Below, piece by piece: positions 1-10,021 of a DNA stretch of 64,000 nt. Where the stretch lies: positions 3,422,501-3,486,500 of the forward strand of contig LR990050.1 of assembly GCA_905147135.1 (NCBI GenBank), written 5' to 3'. The notes under the pieces are model-generated. The model searched no databases and was not told the origin of the DNA. It saw only the letters and a program-made list of their open reading frames with translations. A program made the position numbers and the translations under genes. Each line of letters opens with the position of its first letter. Position 1 is the first letter of the stretch. This DNA comes from Blastobasis lacticolella (taxonomy: Eukaryota > Arthropoda > Insecta > Lepidoptera > Blastobasidae).

Positions 1-283
1 TTTTGAATCAAAAGGAATTGAAATTGAATGTAATGATGTGGTCCTGTGTGTGGGGTTCGTTTGATAAGCCATTAGACAGATTTCAGGGGAAAAAAATTCC
101 GTACAGAAAAAGTATGACGTTATTACTCCCCTCGAATATTTTTGTTTCGTGATCGTCATCTAGTACATGTGTGTCACTCATGTGTCACACGTGTGTGTTA
201 GCTTGTTCATCGAGTTACAGTGTTTTAGGCGTACAACTAATACTACACTGCCGCCATGAACCAAACCAATTACGTTTTTCTGC

Positions 284-492
284 GTTATGTACATTAGTCG
301 AGTACTGATGCTTTTACGGTGAAGAAAAACATCGTGATGAAATCTGCACCTTCACCCATCTGGTCAAGGAGGGTCACGGAAGTCACATGGCAGTCGCTCC
401 ATTGTAATTACCTGATCTGCCAAATCGTGAATCATGGTCAAGGCAGACCCCTGGTCCTCGTGCGCGAGGACACAACCGAAACGCCATGATGG
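284..492 (+). repeat. SINE-1 fragment (5'-truncated)
   Basis: Matches the body and tail of SINE-1, whose full copies are at 14703-15010 and 34838-35167. It runs from the segment around 'tacattagt' through 'catcgtgatgaaa' to the tail 'acgccatgatgg'. The tRNA-like head is missing. An internal stretch around 'ctggtcaaggagggtcacgg' is shortened relative to other copies. Confidence 0.75.
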
Positions 493-1278
493 CTTACGTC
501 AACAATGTTAAACAGATTTGGATGATATTTCCAACATAGACATAGCCATTATTTATTTTGACATCACAATACTCATAATACAAAACTCATTGAGCAAGTT
601 ACATTTTAAACATAAGTATATAAATTTAACATAAGTATATATATTTAAAACCTATTAAAATAAAGCGATTCGAATATGGAGTAATACGATGTCAAAAAGG
701 GCCCGAACATAGTCATACCAACTCAAATTTATTCAATTCTTTTTTAAAAGAATTAAAATTTAAATATTTCTTACCATGATAAGGCTCTTTATGCTTATGG
801 GTAGAGACTGATGTTAAATGCATAATTAATAGCAGGCAAAACTTTAAATACAGCCACATTGTTCCTCCACCTAGAAACAATTAGCGTTCATATTTACAAC
901 AAGTATATACAACAAAGAAAGAATTTGCGTTCATATTTTACAAGATGAAATTCAGATAACTTATGTAAAGTCGTTTTGCGTCGAACAGACCGGTAAAGCA
1001 AAGCGCAGCTAGCGTTATATATGAATGTTTCGTAGGCACAGATTAAACAAATGTTATCTGTTTGGAACTCCCACGCGGAATGAAATAGCACTCTACATCA
1101 AAGTGCATAAGTTTTGAAAGTGAACCAGTACTACCGTGGTAAATATCAATTAAATACGTGTAACACAGGTCGGTAATTAACTATTCGTTGTTAACAGCGA
1201 CCGCCCTTATACTCGAACAGCTAACGGCGAACAAAAGACGATCTTGATCTGATAATTCACCAAGACGTGTGTTACTTT
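493..1278. other. AT-rich DNA, nothing recognised
   Basis: Low-complexity AT-rich sequence, including short 'aagtatata' repeats near 610-650. I see no supported gene, RNA or element. Confidence 0.5.
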
Positions 1279-1403
1279 ACCGACGACCTGGTACGATCGC
1301 AGGTACCAGCTGAATGCGGAAAGCACAGGACTGGTCTTTGTGGAGATCTCTGGGAGAGGCCTTAGCCTTGCAGTGGGCGTCTTCTGGCTGATATGATGAT
1401 GAG
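1279..1403 (+). mobile_element. RTE-type LINE, C-terminal coding end and 3' tail
   Basis: The sequence is nearly the same as the end of the longer copy at 45480-45812: 'cgacgacctgg', 'cgcaggtaccagctg', 'tgcggaaagcacagga', then 'gcagtgggcgtcttctggct' and a GAT/ATG-type tail. In that copy it encodes the C-terminus of an RTE-like reverse transcriptase protein. Only the last ~125 bp is present. Confidence 0.75.
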
Positions 1404-2655
1404 TTACTTTGCTACAATGAGATCCTGCCGCGCATGTCATACACAAATTGGACTAATTGATTTGACACAGTGCACAAACCCAAACTGCAAAGGTCATTAT
1501 AACTATTCTTGTGTAGGTATCAACTAAAGAACCAAATAACTAGGGGTCGCAAACCGGGATCCCGAATACCGAAAATATCGGGATTCCGGACCAAAAATAC
1601 GCCTTCAAAATACCGATATTAATTTACCTAAAACCGGTATTTTCGGTGTTCTGTAAAAATTAGATTATATATTACTTTTGATTATATATTAATTCAAACA
1701 CTTGCCTACCTACCTCGATCAGATCAGCAAGCTGCTTGATGAAAAGTAAGGGAAAACACTCAAAATATTCTTTCTGTAATATCGACTTTAATATTAGAAC
1801 TGCAGACAGACACAGAAAGTGCCATAAATGACCTGAAATTACAATTAAATACTCAGACTCTCAAATATTCACTCAAACATCGCAATGCCTACAATAATCT
1901 CACAATCACAAACTAATTCGACTACAGCGAACTGCTACAAATGATTCCTTTCGGAGCTAATAATAAAATTATTTGTGCAGAATATGCAAAGTTTGAATAA
2001 TAAGTTCGGTGGAAGAGTGTGTTGGGAAGGGAGAAGTTTGACGTTGTGCAAAATATGAACATGGGCCAATTATTAACAAAGACAATCATTACAAATAGAT
2101 AACTACAACATAGCAGCAATGTTTAACCAACGACTCCGACAAGCCAAAGGAGTTGGCAATTTTAACACGTGATGGGGTAGTCCATAAAGAATTGGTCGTA
2201 TTCTCAAAGTTATCAGTGGAATACTTAGTGGAATGTTGCGCGGTGGAAATTCCAAATCAAAACGTGGTTGTTATTAATGTATATAGAGCAGATAGAGAGA
2301 TTTAAGGGTACGTTCCAGGTTTCCTACCGCTTACTGTAACAATCACTATGTACCATGAGCTCGTCACCGTACAATTTATTTATATATCGTATATTTATAG
2401 TTGATAGACTTAGAAATGAATAGGCATATCATACACAGAGCAGTGTGTGGTTAAAATATAGTTATGCATGATAAGCATCGAAACTCGAAATTGGTTCTTA
2501 ATAAGTTTTCTTTTTATATTTTGTAATTTCTCCTATAATATTCCATATAGTCTCTATTTATTTTTTTGTTTTTATTATAATTGTCGTTTACATTTTGGGA
2601 CGGTACTAATATTTCAGTCCAATCCGATTTAGTTACTTCTGATTTAAATTTCGGC
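1404..2655. other. Intergenic DNA, nothing firm
   Basis: No supported gene. Around 1550-1640 there are near-palindromic 'cggtatttt' and 'cgggat' words of the kind seen in degraded DNA transposons, too short to classify. Confidence 0.4.
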
Positions 2656-2659
2656 ATGA

Positions 2660-2876
2660 TAGGTACGAGCCGCTTTGGTTCAACCTTTATAATGCGAACG
2701 GCTAAGGAATGGAACGCGTTGTGTGTTCCCTGATCACTATAATCTGGACGCCTTCAAGGCTAGAGTGAATAGGCTGTTCCTATACAGGCATGCTCCATCT
2801 TCGGCCGCATCGTCACTTATCACCAGGTGAGATGGCGGTCAAATGCCTGGATAGTCTAAAATTAAAAAAAAAAAAC
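2660..2876 (+). mobile_element. LINE-E 3' end (C-terminus plus poly-A)
   Basis: Reading with frameshifts gives a LINE C-terminal motif (TSRFGSTFIMRTAKEWNAL, then a DHYNL-type block interrupted by stops). It is followed by 'gagatggcggtcaaatgcct' and an A-tract at 2863-2875. The same end recurs at 42010-42330, 46903-47015 and 62770-62865. It is a degraded, 5'-truncated non-LTR copy of CR1/Jockey type. Confidence 0.7.
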
Positions 2877-2927
2877 TCCTGGTATATTTTTGTATATTAC
2901 GGGTATATTATTTACGAAGGGAAAGTT

Positions 2928-3118
2928 AAACGAGCTCATCCAGGTAGGGGGCGACGCATGCAGACCGATCAGCGCCCACGAGCTTACTCTGGCGCGACAC
3001 CGGCCACCGATACACGCCACGCACATAACCGTCTAGGCGAATCATATGCGGCGCGTGCCCGGCCCCCGCCAGCCCGCCAGCGGCACACACAAGCCGGCCT
3101 AACCGCGCCGCCCCCTGA
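2928..3118. repeat. GC-rich dispersed repeat
   Basis: A GC-rich island in an AT-rich window. Its first ~60 bp ('gagctcatccaggta', 'gcgacgcatgcagacc') resembles 46822-46895 ('gagctagtccaagtaga', 'gcgacgcacgcagacc'), so it is a dispersed repeat rather than a CpG-island promoter. Confidence 0.5.
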
Positions 3119-3122
3119 GCTC

Positions 3123-3300
3123 GGAACAAATAAGTAAAAAGAATGTCGTCTATCTGTCAGTATGCCTTCAGTTAGGAAAATGACCATCTGTGGGAAAAAG
3201 AAACGGCAAGAAACCCACAGTTTTTTTTATTTAGATAACGTTCTCTTAGCATATTCGTAAACATTTGGTAGCGTTTATATAGTTTCGAGTTGTTAATATT
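3123..3300 (+). repeat. Direct repeat, copy 1 (~178 bp)
   Basis: Closely matches 3716-3894, with shared words 'aacaaataagtaaaaa', 'cagtatgcc' and 'gataacgttctcttagc'. It contains a small hairpin: 'ctgtggg' at 3189-3195 against 'cccacag' at 3216-3222. Confidence 0.75.
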
Positions 3301-3715
3301 AAACTTTTGAGCTCTGGGTACCGATTCTGGTGTGCAATGCAGTTGTTATTATGTTGCAATGTAACTGTGATGTTACTTTAACTACGTCGAGGTATCGAGT
3401 CAGTCACAGCATCATCCCAATTAAATTGCAGTTAAATCATTGTTCGACCTTTGACACGTTTTAATTGACAGAATTGAAGGCAGTTTGACAACTAAGAAAG
3501 ATGCAACTTAGTAATTTATTTATTTAATGGAGTACCAAGAGCCATATAAAACCATAATACAACTAAAGTACCAGAAAATGAATTGTGGAAAAGTTCGAAC
3601 TCATGAAAGTTGCAACTCAACATCTGTCATTTGAATAACAATCACACGTCTGACATGCGATGCAATTGTAATGTTACTGCAACTGAGACGATTTCCGTAC
3701 CAGAATCGAAGCCCA

Positions 3716-3894
3716 GAACAAATAAGTAAAAATAATGTCGTCTGTCTGTCAGTATGCCGCTTCAGTTGGGAAAATGACCACCTGTAGGAAAAAGAAACGT
3801 CAAGGAACCCACAGTTTTTTTTATTTAGATAACGTTCTCTTAGCATATTCGTAAACATTTGGTAGCATTTACAAAGTTTGGAGTTATTAATATT
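3716..3894 (+). repeat. Direct repeat, copy 2 (~179 bp)
   Basis: Second copy of 3123-3300 with scattered substitutions. Just before it, about 3650-3735 is a diverged inverted copy of 3305-3385, so direct and inverted duplications are combined here. The copy is diverged enough to be old. Confidence 0.75.
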
Positions 3895-3985
3895 CAGTAA
3901 TTTTGTAATACCAATGTATAATCTAAAATACGCAACACTGTGATTTTTTATTTGTTTTGTTGATATTCTCTGAACATCTAGTATG

Positions 3986-4040
3986 ATAACTGTAATATTA
4001 GTGATAGTTCGTTTAGAACTATCGCTAATATAACAGTTAT
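3986..4040. repeat. Short hairpin
   Basis: The arms 3986-4010 and 4016-4040 are inverted repeats with a few mismatches around a 5-nt loop ('gttta'). It is the first of three consecutive hairpins. Confidence 0.8.
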
Positions 4041-4042
4041 TA

Positions 4043-4126
4043 TCTACACTGGTTGCTGACGTCGTGTCTTTAGTTAGTTAGTGTCAACTTGAACAACAAA
4101 GACACGACGTCAGCAACCAGTGTAGA
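4043..4126. repeat. Perfect 29-bp-arm hairpin
   Basis: The arms 4043-4071 and 4098-4126 are exact reverse complements across 29 positions, beginning 'tctacactggttgctgac', with a 26-nt loop. Perfect arms suggest a recent origin or ongoing homogenisation. Confidence 0.88.
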
Positions 4127-4130
4127 AAAA

Positions 4131-4331
4131 GATGAATTGAATGATTGAACTTGAACTTGAACTATTTAAATTTAATTCAAGATTATGTTGTATTAGTCAA
4201 TTCCTTATTTCATTAAAACTATTTATAATGTTGACCATGCACTCTATACTGTTTTTGGACTTGAACACTAACAACATAATCTTGAAATAAATTTAAATAG
4301 TTCAAGTTCAAGTTCAATCATTCAATTCATC
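4131..4331. repeat. Long hairpin with 61-bp arms
   Basis: The arms 4131-4191 and 4271-4331 are reverse complements with one mismatch in 61 positions, enclosing a 79-nt loop. The arms carry an internal 'gaacttgaacttgaac' run. It lies 4 bp after the previous hairpin. No coding potential is seen. Confidence 0.88.
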
Positions 4332-4485
4332 TTTCTTCTCTCAGATTTCATCATTCAGATTTAATCAATCATTTTAATTCAGTATAAATATTCCCAGGAT
4401 ACACTTATTAAAAGTCCCAGTAATAAACAATATAATAAAATATCAATAATATTTAATTGAAGTTAAATACACATTACAAAATTAC

Positions 4486-4767
4486 AAAGGAGGTCCGGAC
4501 AATCCAGCCTATTTGACCAATGACGTTGAGCTATATGTCATTGGAAAGGATTTTTAGTTGTCTGCAGCTTTTACTATGGCGATAACTTTCGAATCGTTGG
4601 CAGAATTTTCCAGTACAAAATAAAGTTTACCTTAATTGACCATATCTTTTTTCCTACAACGATTCCAGAGTAATCCAGAGTAAAATAAAAAATCCTTTCC
4701 AATGACATATCGCACATCGTTATAAGTTATTAGGCTGGGGTCCATACATTTCTGCCGGTCCTCCTTT
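4486..4767. mobile_element. MITE-like inverted-repeat element (282 bp)
   Basis: The ends are inverted repeats: 'aaaggaggtccgg' at 4486 and its counterpart 'ccggtcctccttt' ending at 4767. Similarity continues inward for about 75 bp to 'atatgtcattggaaaggatt'. The centre (about 4560-4685) is AT-rich and non-coding. No convincing target-site duplication was found. Confidence 0.6.
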
Positions 4768-4799
4768 CATATATGATATGGCTACCATGTGCAAAGCCA

Positions 4800-5127
4800 T
4801 GAGTATATGACTTACTTAATATAAAATTTAAAATTACATTATAATGTCATTATGTGATTAGAGCAATTGAATATTTTTATTAAATAAATTATAAAATTAT
4901 GTAAATAGTTTTCTTAAAAAATTGCATTATAGTCCAGACTATCAAATCCAATAAATGTAATATAAGACAATAACAATAAAACAATAAAATTGAAATGTCA
5001 CGGCATAAAAATAAAATATCACATTAAATCAAACTAAAATAGCATATCAGATAAAATTAAAATGTCAAATTCAATAAAATAATTATAAATAAAATTAATC
5101 AAGTCAATTAACAAATAAAATCATAAT
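4800..5127. other. Very AT-rich stretch
   Basis: Repeated 'aataaaat', 'aaatgtca' and similar words; simple-sequence-like AT-rich DNA between the inverted-repeat element and the tail of the next LINE. No gene seen. Confidence 0.5.
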
Positions 5128-6170
5128 TTTTTTTTCTGTCAAGGTCTTTTGTCCTCAAGATAATTCTGTACACTATAATATGTTTTTTAATTAGTTATTG
5201 TTTTATATATCTGTTAAATGCATTGTCTGTCATATTTAATACGTCTTCCGGTATTCTATTATAAAATCTTATACTATGACCCACAAAATATGTTTTTACT
5301 TTATTTCATTTCTTGTGTCCCGGTTATGAGTATCATTCGCTTTTGTCAATTATGCAATGTGTTTACGAAAATACATTAAATTTTCATAAATGTACTGCCC
5401 AGGAATAGTCAAAATACCTATATCTTTAAAGATTTATCTTAAAATCACGTCCAGGTGTCATTCACATGTCTAAAATTATTAATTCTACGTTTCACATTGA
5501 ATATGAGGGACGTATCGTCAGCAAATAGTACAATATTGGTAAATTTTTCTACCGTATATGGTAGGTCATTATTATAAATAAAAAATAAAAACGGTCCTAA
5601 GATCGACCCTTGAGGTGCACCTATTTTAACAAATTATCCATTTGGCATAGTTATTTTAACATCTACTTTCTGAATTCTATTCTGCAAGTAAGACTTTAGC
5701 ATTGCCAGGGATTTATTTTTAACGCCATATGGAGTTAGCTTAATCAACAACGTGGTGTTCAATACAGTTGAACTTCCGAGTTAAGTAGTTGAGTCACCTT
5801 TGATAGGTCACAAAAAATTCCTATAGCATCCTCGGATTTCTCCCAGGTGTCAAATATACGCTTAACAAATTGGGATCCTGCATTAATCGTTGACTTTCCC
5901 CTGGTGAATCCGAAATGTTTGCTGTGTTACTGCCTCGTACTAATAAAGTGACACGATAATTGATCAAGCATGACTTTTTCAAAATTTTTACTAAATACTG
6001 GAAGTATTGAAATTGGTCTAACATTTGTAGGGCATTGACTGTCACCACCTTTATAGAGTGGCGTTACTCTACTTAGTTTCAGAAGATCAGGAAATGATCC
6101 CTCGAAAATTAACGCTAAATGATCAGCAATAAGGTGGATGACGGGACCCAACCACTTTAACTGACATACG
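5128..6170 (-). pseudogene. CR1-like LINE reverse transcriptase fragment
   Basis: On the minus strand the translation shows reverse transcriptase landmarks in order: a PDLLKLSRVTPLYKGG block near 6060-6100, RPISILP near 6010, [10 protein letters not shown] near 5590-5620, and the catalytic box FADDTSLIF near 5500-5524. It then jumps to the C-terminal region (IPGQYIYENLMYF, HNRDTRNE). A tract of T at 5128-5137 is the poly-A tail in this orientation. Frameshifts and stops break the frame, and the part between the FADD box and the C-terminus is missing. The protein is related to the intact LINE at 18917-21865. Confidence 0.85.
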
Positions 6171-6185
6171 CCATGCGTTTTCAGC

Positions 6186-6560
6186 CATTTTTATATTAAG
6201 TTATTTAAAAATTTTAAAAAGACTATAATAATCCAATTTCGACCTTATGGAAAACCAAAACTTGACCTCAAACGAGTAACTAACTGAAAAATTAAAGAAA
6301 CAAACGAATATTCACTTTCGGGACTTATAATCGATACACATTTAAATTGGAAACAGCACAATGATAAAATTATATCAAATTTATCTCAGTTCATGAGATG
6401 GCAGTATGTAAAAGAAATACAAACATATAGAACGGCACTCACTGCATATAATGCCTATGTGTATGCATAAATAAGTTATGGAATTCTGTTATGTGGTGAC
6501 AGTACAAAAGCTAGTGACATACCTGTTCATATTCATGCAAAAAAGTGCTTACGAATATTA
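6186..6560 (+). pseudogene. LINE reverse transcriptase thumb fragment, opposite orientation
   Basis: Plus-strand translation with stops gives FSGLIIDTHLNWKQ, then ISYGILLCGDSTKASD and KKCLRILVNG. These match the segment after the FADD box of CR1-like reverse transcriptases (compare FLGFTLDNKLQWG and AYGILLWGHAADW in the intact LINE). It lies back to back with the minus-strand fragment 5128-6170 and corresponds to the part missing there. Confidence 0.75.
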
Positions 6561-6604
6561 GTAAATGGTGTATGAAACAATGGTGTTACGTCTTTTACAA
6601 TTAC

Positions 6605-7180
6605 TTCATTAGGTGTAGGGTCCGCTTTCCTTCTTCATCTTCTTCACTTTGCCCGGTCTTCAGCATCCTCTCGTCGTTAGCCGTTGGCTCTCGTATTCGA
6701 CTCAGCGACTTCTTGGGTCGCCCGCGGGGCCTCTTTCCTGATACCGGCAGATTCAGGCACCTATTTCCCAATTTACATATCCCTGAGAATTACGCAACAC
6801 GTGACCAAACCAGCGCAGACGAGCCTCCTCGATCTTATCTGCGAGATCCCTCACGCCAAGGCTGCCACGAATGTACTCGTTACGTACTTGATTGAGTCGC
6901 GTAACTCCGCACATTCACCGCAGCCTTTTCATTTCGTTGGCGTCTCGCTGGCCAAGTCTCGCAGCAATAGAGCATCACCAGGCTAATTTTACTCTTGTAG
7001 CCTTTTGAGGTTTAAAGGGATTTCAGGGTCACAGGTGACTGCCGTGAGTTCCCGCCATTTGGCCCAAGCTGCAGTGTTGACATCGGGGCCGATACCGCCG
7101 GACACGTGCATCAGGGATCCGAGGTATTTTGATTTATCTGTTCTATTGATAGCTTCGATAGGTGTAAGTATCTAGGGGAT
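6605..7180 (-). pseudogene. RTE-type LINE C-terminal fragment
   Basis: The minus strand encodes, with breaks, GPDVNTAAWAKWRELTAVT, LNLKGYKSKI, and then LNQVRNEYIRGSLGVRDLADK and EEARLRWFGHVLR. This is the thumb and C-terminal region typical of RTE-class LINE proteins (RWFGHVLR motif). Several stops and frameshifts make it non-functional. Confidence 0.75.
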
Positions 7181-7257
7181 AATAAAATAATACAAACCAA
7201 TTATGGATTACTTAGCTACTCATGAACTCGTTTATTTATTTATCCAGTAGTTCTTTA

Positions 7258-7523
7258 ATTCATCATCACATCACAGCTCGTAACAGTCCACTGCAGGACT
7301 TAGGGCCTCTCCCACGAAAGGGAGATATTAATGCCATAATCTTCACGCTTAGCAGGCGGGTTGGAGATCGCAGTGTTTAAATATAATAATGGAAAATGCT
7401 GCTGCCCATTTTCCAGGCAACGTAGACTCTTGATCTTTTGCCCCGAAAACATTAGTCGCCTTGTACGACACCCATGAGTGTAAGGGGTTGGTGCTATTCC
7501 ACTCTGCCGGACACCACACAGCC
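7258..7523 (-). repeat. Repeat B, near full length (~265 bp)
   Basis: Starts with 'catcatcac' and contains 'taacagtccactgcagga', 'gcctctcccacgaaag', 'ggcgggttggagatcgcagt' and ends with 'ctctgccggacacc'. Read on the minus strand it ends in a GAT/TGA tail, as in RTE-mobilised elements. Related copies: 16660-16930, 18880-18916, 26008-26066, 43005-43052, 46158-46370 and 63862-64000. No coding frame seen; it is a SINE or a LINE 3' fragment. Confidence 0.75.
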
Positions 7524-7688
7524 AAAGTGTAAAGTTCTTTAATTATAGTCGCTGACAATGTTAGTTAAAGAGAAAGTTGTAACCCATATTTTATAACGGA
7601 AGAGGTTATGACATTCAACCGTCAATATTTATATTTATAGCGACCGTGTTTATAACGAAACAAATAGCAGTTTATGCAAAAAGGGGGC

Positions 7689-7762
7689 ATTAAAACATGA
7701 GTGTCTGTTTATTATACGAGGCATAGCCGAGTATGATAATTATTTGACACGAGTGTTTTAAT
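7689..7762. repeat. Short inverted-repeat element
   Basis: The ends 7689-7705 ('attaaaacatgagtgtc') and 7746-7762 are imperfect inverted repeats. A central palindrome 'cgaggcatagccgag' lies near 7718-7732. Looks like a 74-bp MITE remnant. Confidence 0.4.
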
Positions 7763-9272
7763 ACCTAATTATATGCAGTTGCATACAGTCTTTATGAACA
7801 CTCATATTTTCATGATAAAATTTCGTACCAATAATTTTCTCTACTTTGCTGGAAGTAAGTTGAGAGTCAATTCAGTTGTATCTACGCGTCGAGGATATCA
7901 AGCGACAGGAAATTAAGTTCACTACTTTCACATTTATCTACTTATTTGCTTCAAACAAGAAAATACATTAACAAACACGAAAACAGGAAAATTTTAATTT
8001 TGAATTTGTTAAAGGCATTTAGGTATTCAGCCTACATTTCGCCGTGTCCCGCCGCCCGACAAAAATTTAAAATATAAAAGTGTTGCATAATGATTAATTA
8101 GTTATTTTACGTTACAGCTGTAATGAAAATAGTATGGGAAATGCTGTATCATAAAGTAATTAAAAAAAAAATTATAGACTGGCGTAACATAGTGTATCCT
8201 TAAACGACTGTTTTCGAATATGTAATTGGAACATTACGCTATGAGTGTAGATAAAAATTATTTAACTTATTGTAAAAGCGCCCGCTGCCGACGCCTAATA
8301 GAGCTTTCCACGTCCACTATGCAAATGTTTCAAAATAGTTCATATTATAAGGCAAATATATGAAAATAAAAACACAAATTCACAGAAGCTCTTGACAATT
8401 GAGGTGTTCAGGCAGAGAGGTAAAGAAAAACACAGCGTTCTCTTGAGCGTATATAATAATAATTTCACAGCAACCCTTTTGCGTGCTAACGTCAGACACC
8501 AAACATACGATCCACGGTTCCGCACGCCTAGGATCATTATTTAGACATTATTAGGATACAATTCCTAACATTTTATACTATGGCGTCAAATCTGTAGGTA
8601 CATAAACCAACACCTCTATGTATCACTGGGCGTACAGCACTAGATAAATTTAGGGTCCATATAAAAAATTAAACCCCACAACTAAGATAATTTATCAGTA
8701 CCACAGCTGGTATCCCTATAACGCTTGTAACCCGGACAAATAAAAAGTATCATAAAATAAAAGCTAAAGCTTGACTTAACTTATTCCCAATTTGGTCCAA
8801 TAGCAAAAAAAAACTGATATTTTGACAAGTACAAAAAGAAATATATTTGTCCTTTTCATTCCTAGCAGATTTTGTATGTTGTGATCTCGTTCATGCATGG
8901 TATTATAATTAGCTTGTCATGTCTATGTTATACTTCCTCTACGCCGCACGCAGCTGTCGTGGACCAACAACTGAACATTACAAGCTTATTCGTAATGACC
9001 TACATTATAACAATATTAAAACAAAAACTAAAATTAAATTAAAAAATGCTAAAATAATAATAATGTAAATATATTACTCCGTAAAAGAATATTTCCAGGA
9101 ATAGCTACATATAAAACATTTTCCTTTCTTTCAAATTAACGAGGTACGTAGGTACTTTACACAAATATTATCAATCTTAAAATCTGTGTAGGTCTAACAA
9201 ATGAATGTTTTGACTAATTTTATTTAAATTGACATGTTAATTTTAATACTAATTTTTTTATATAATTACTTT
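7763..9272. other. Intergenic DNA with one short shared block
   Basis: No gene recognised. 8202-8256 matches 60912-60966 at 52 of 55 positions on the same strand ('aaacgactgttttcga', 'ctatgagtgtagataaaa'). The rest is AT-rich unique-looking sequence. Confidence 0.45.
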
Positions 9273-9320
9273 AGCCAGAAGACGCCCTGCTGAGCATAGG
9301 CCTTCCTCAGACATCTCCGG
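9273..9320 (-). mobile_element. RTE-type LINE 3' end scrap
   Basis: Minus strand reads 'gaggaaggcctatgctcagc' followed by 'agggcgtcttctggct', the same terminal words as the RTE-type ends at 1279-1403 and 45480-45812. Confidence 0.6.
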
Positions 9321-10019
9321 CTCATTTAATTATAAACTAAATGAATAATATTGATTTACATTTTAAATTTAAAGTCATTAAACTGACAAGCTCAACGCCT
9401 CTCCATAGCAATGTAACTTGCAATGCCCCACTGGGGCTCATGTAAGAACTATTAATAAACTGTACATTAAGGCAATAATAAATAAATGAATGCAAGTAAC
9501 GTACCAGACAGGCGCAGGAAGAGAATATATTAAGCCTCAAAAGGACTGATAACTTATCTATGAACAAAATTAAAATCACAATTCAATCATACGGCTATTT
9601 TACAATTCGTCATACTGCTGCGTTGTCTTACGCGGCTCGTTAGAGCTAAAAACAGGTAATTTATTTTCACAGATACTAATATAATAGTTCGTATTAAAAT
9701 CGGAAATGAACTTTATCATGGAACATTACCTCACGTGGAATTGACATTAAGCAGACTTCACATGGTGGCCCAATATTTTCGCAATGCCGAGATTTTTATC
9801 GACCTTCTTCGATCGATCTACATTCTTGTCTAGTAGGGATGTGGTACAGACAAAAAGCTATTATATCGATACATCAATATTTTTCGTGAAGTCTATTTAA
9901 TTGCCTAGCACAGATCTTAACTTATAATTGTATATTTTGGACTATTTGAAGCTAGAACCTATCAATTTGGACTGTTATTTCTTTCCATTTCATACTTTTC
10001 GCATTTCATAGTAGTGATG
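9321..10019. other. Intergenic DNA, nothing recognised
   Basis: AT-rich sequence without a supported gene or repeat match inside the window. Confidence 0.4.
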
Positions 10020-10021
10020 TA

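Noticed and set aside
2928..3118. CpG-island promoter
   Set aside because: A partial copy exists at 46822-46895, so it is a GC-rich repeat; no gene follows.
2790..3137. Plus-strand 115-codon open stretch as a gene
   Set aside because: It crosses a LINE-E 3' end, its poly-A tract and a GC-rich repeat; no single functional unit.
3986..4331. CRISPR-like or origin-like structure
   Set aside because: The units are inverted, not regularly spaced direct repeats, and the context is eukaryotic.
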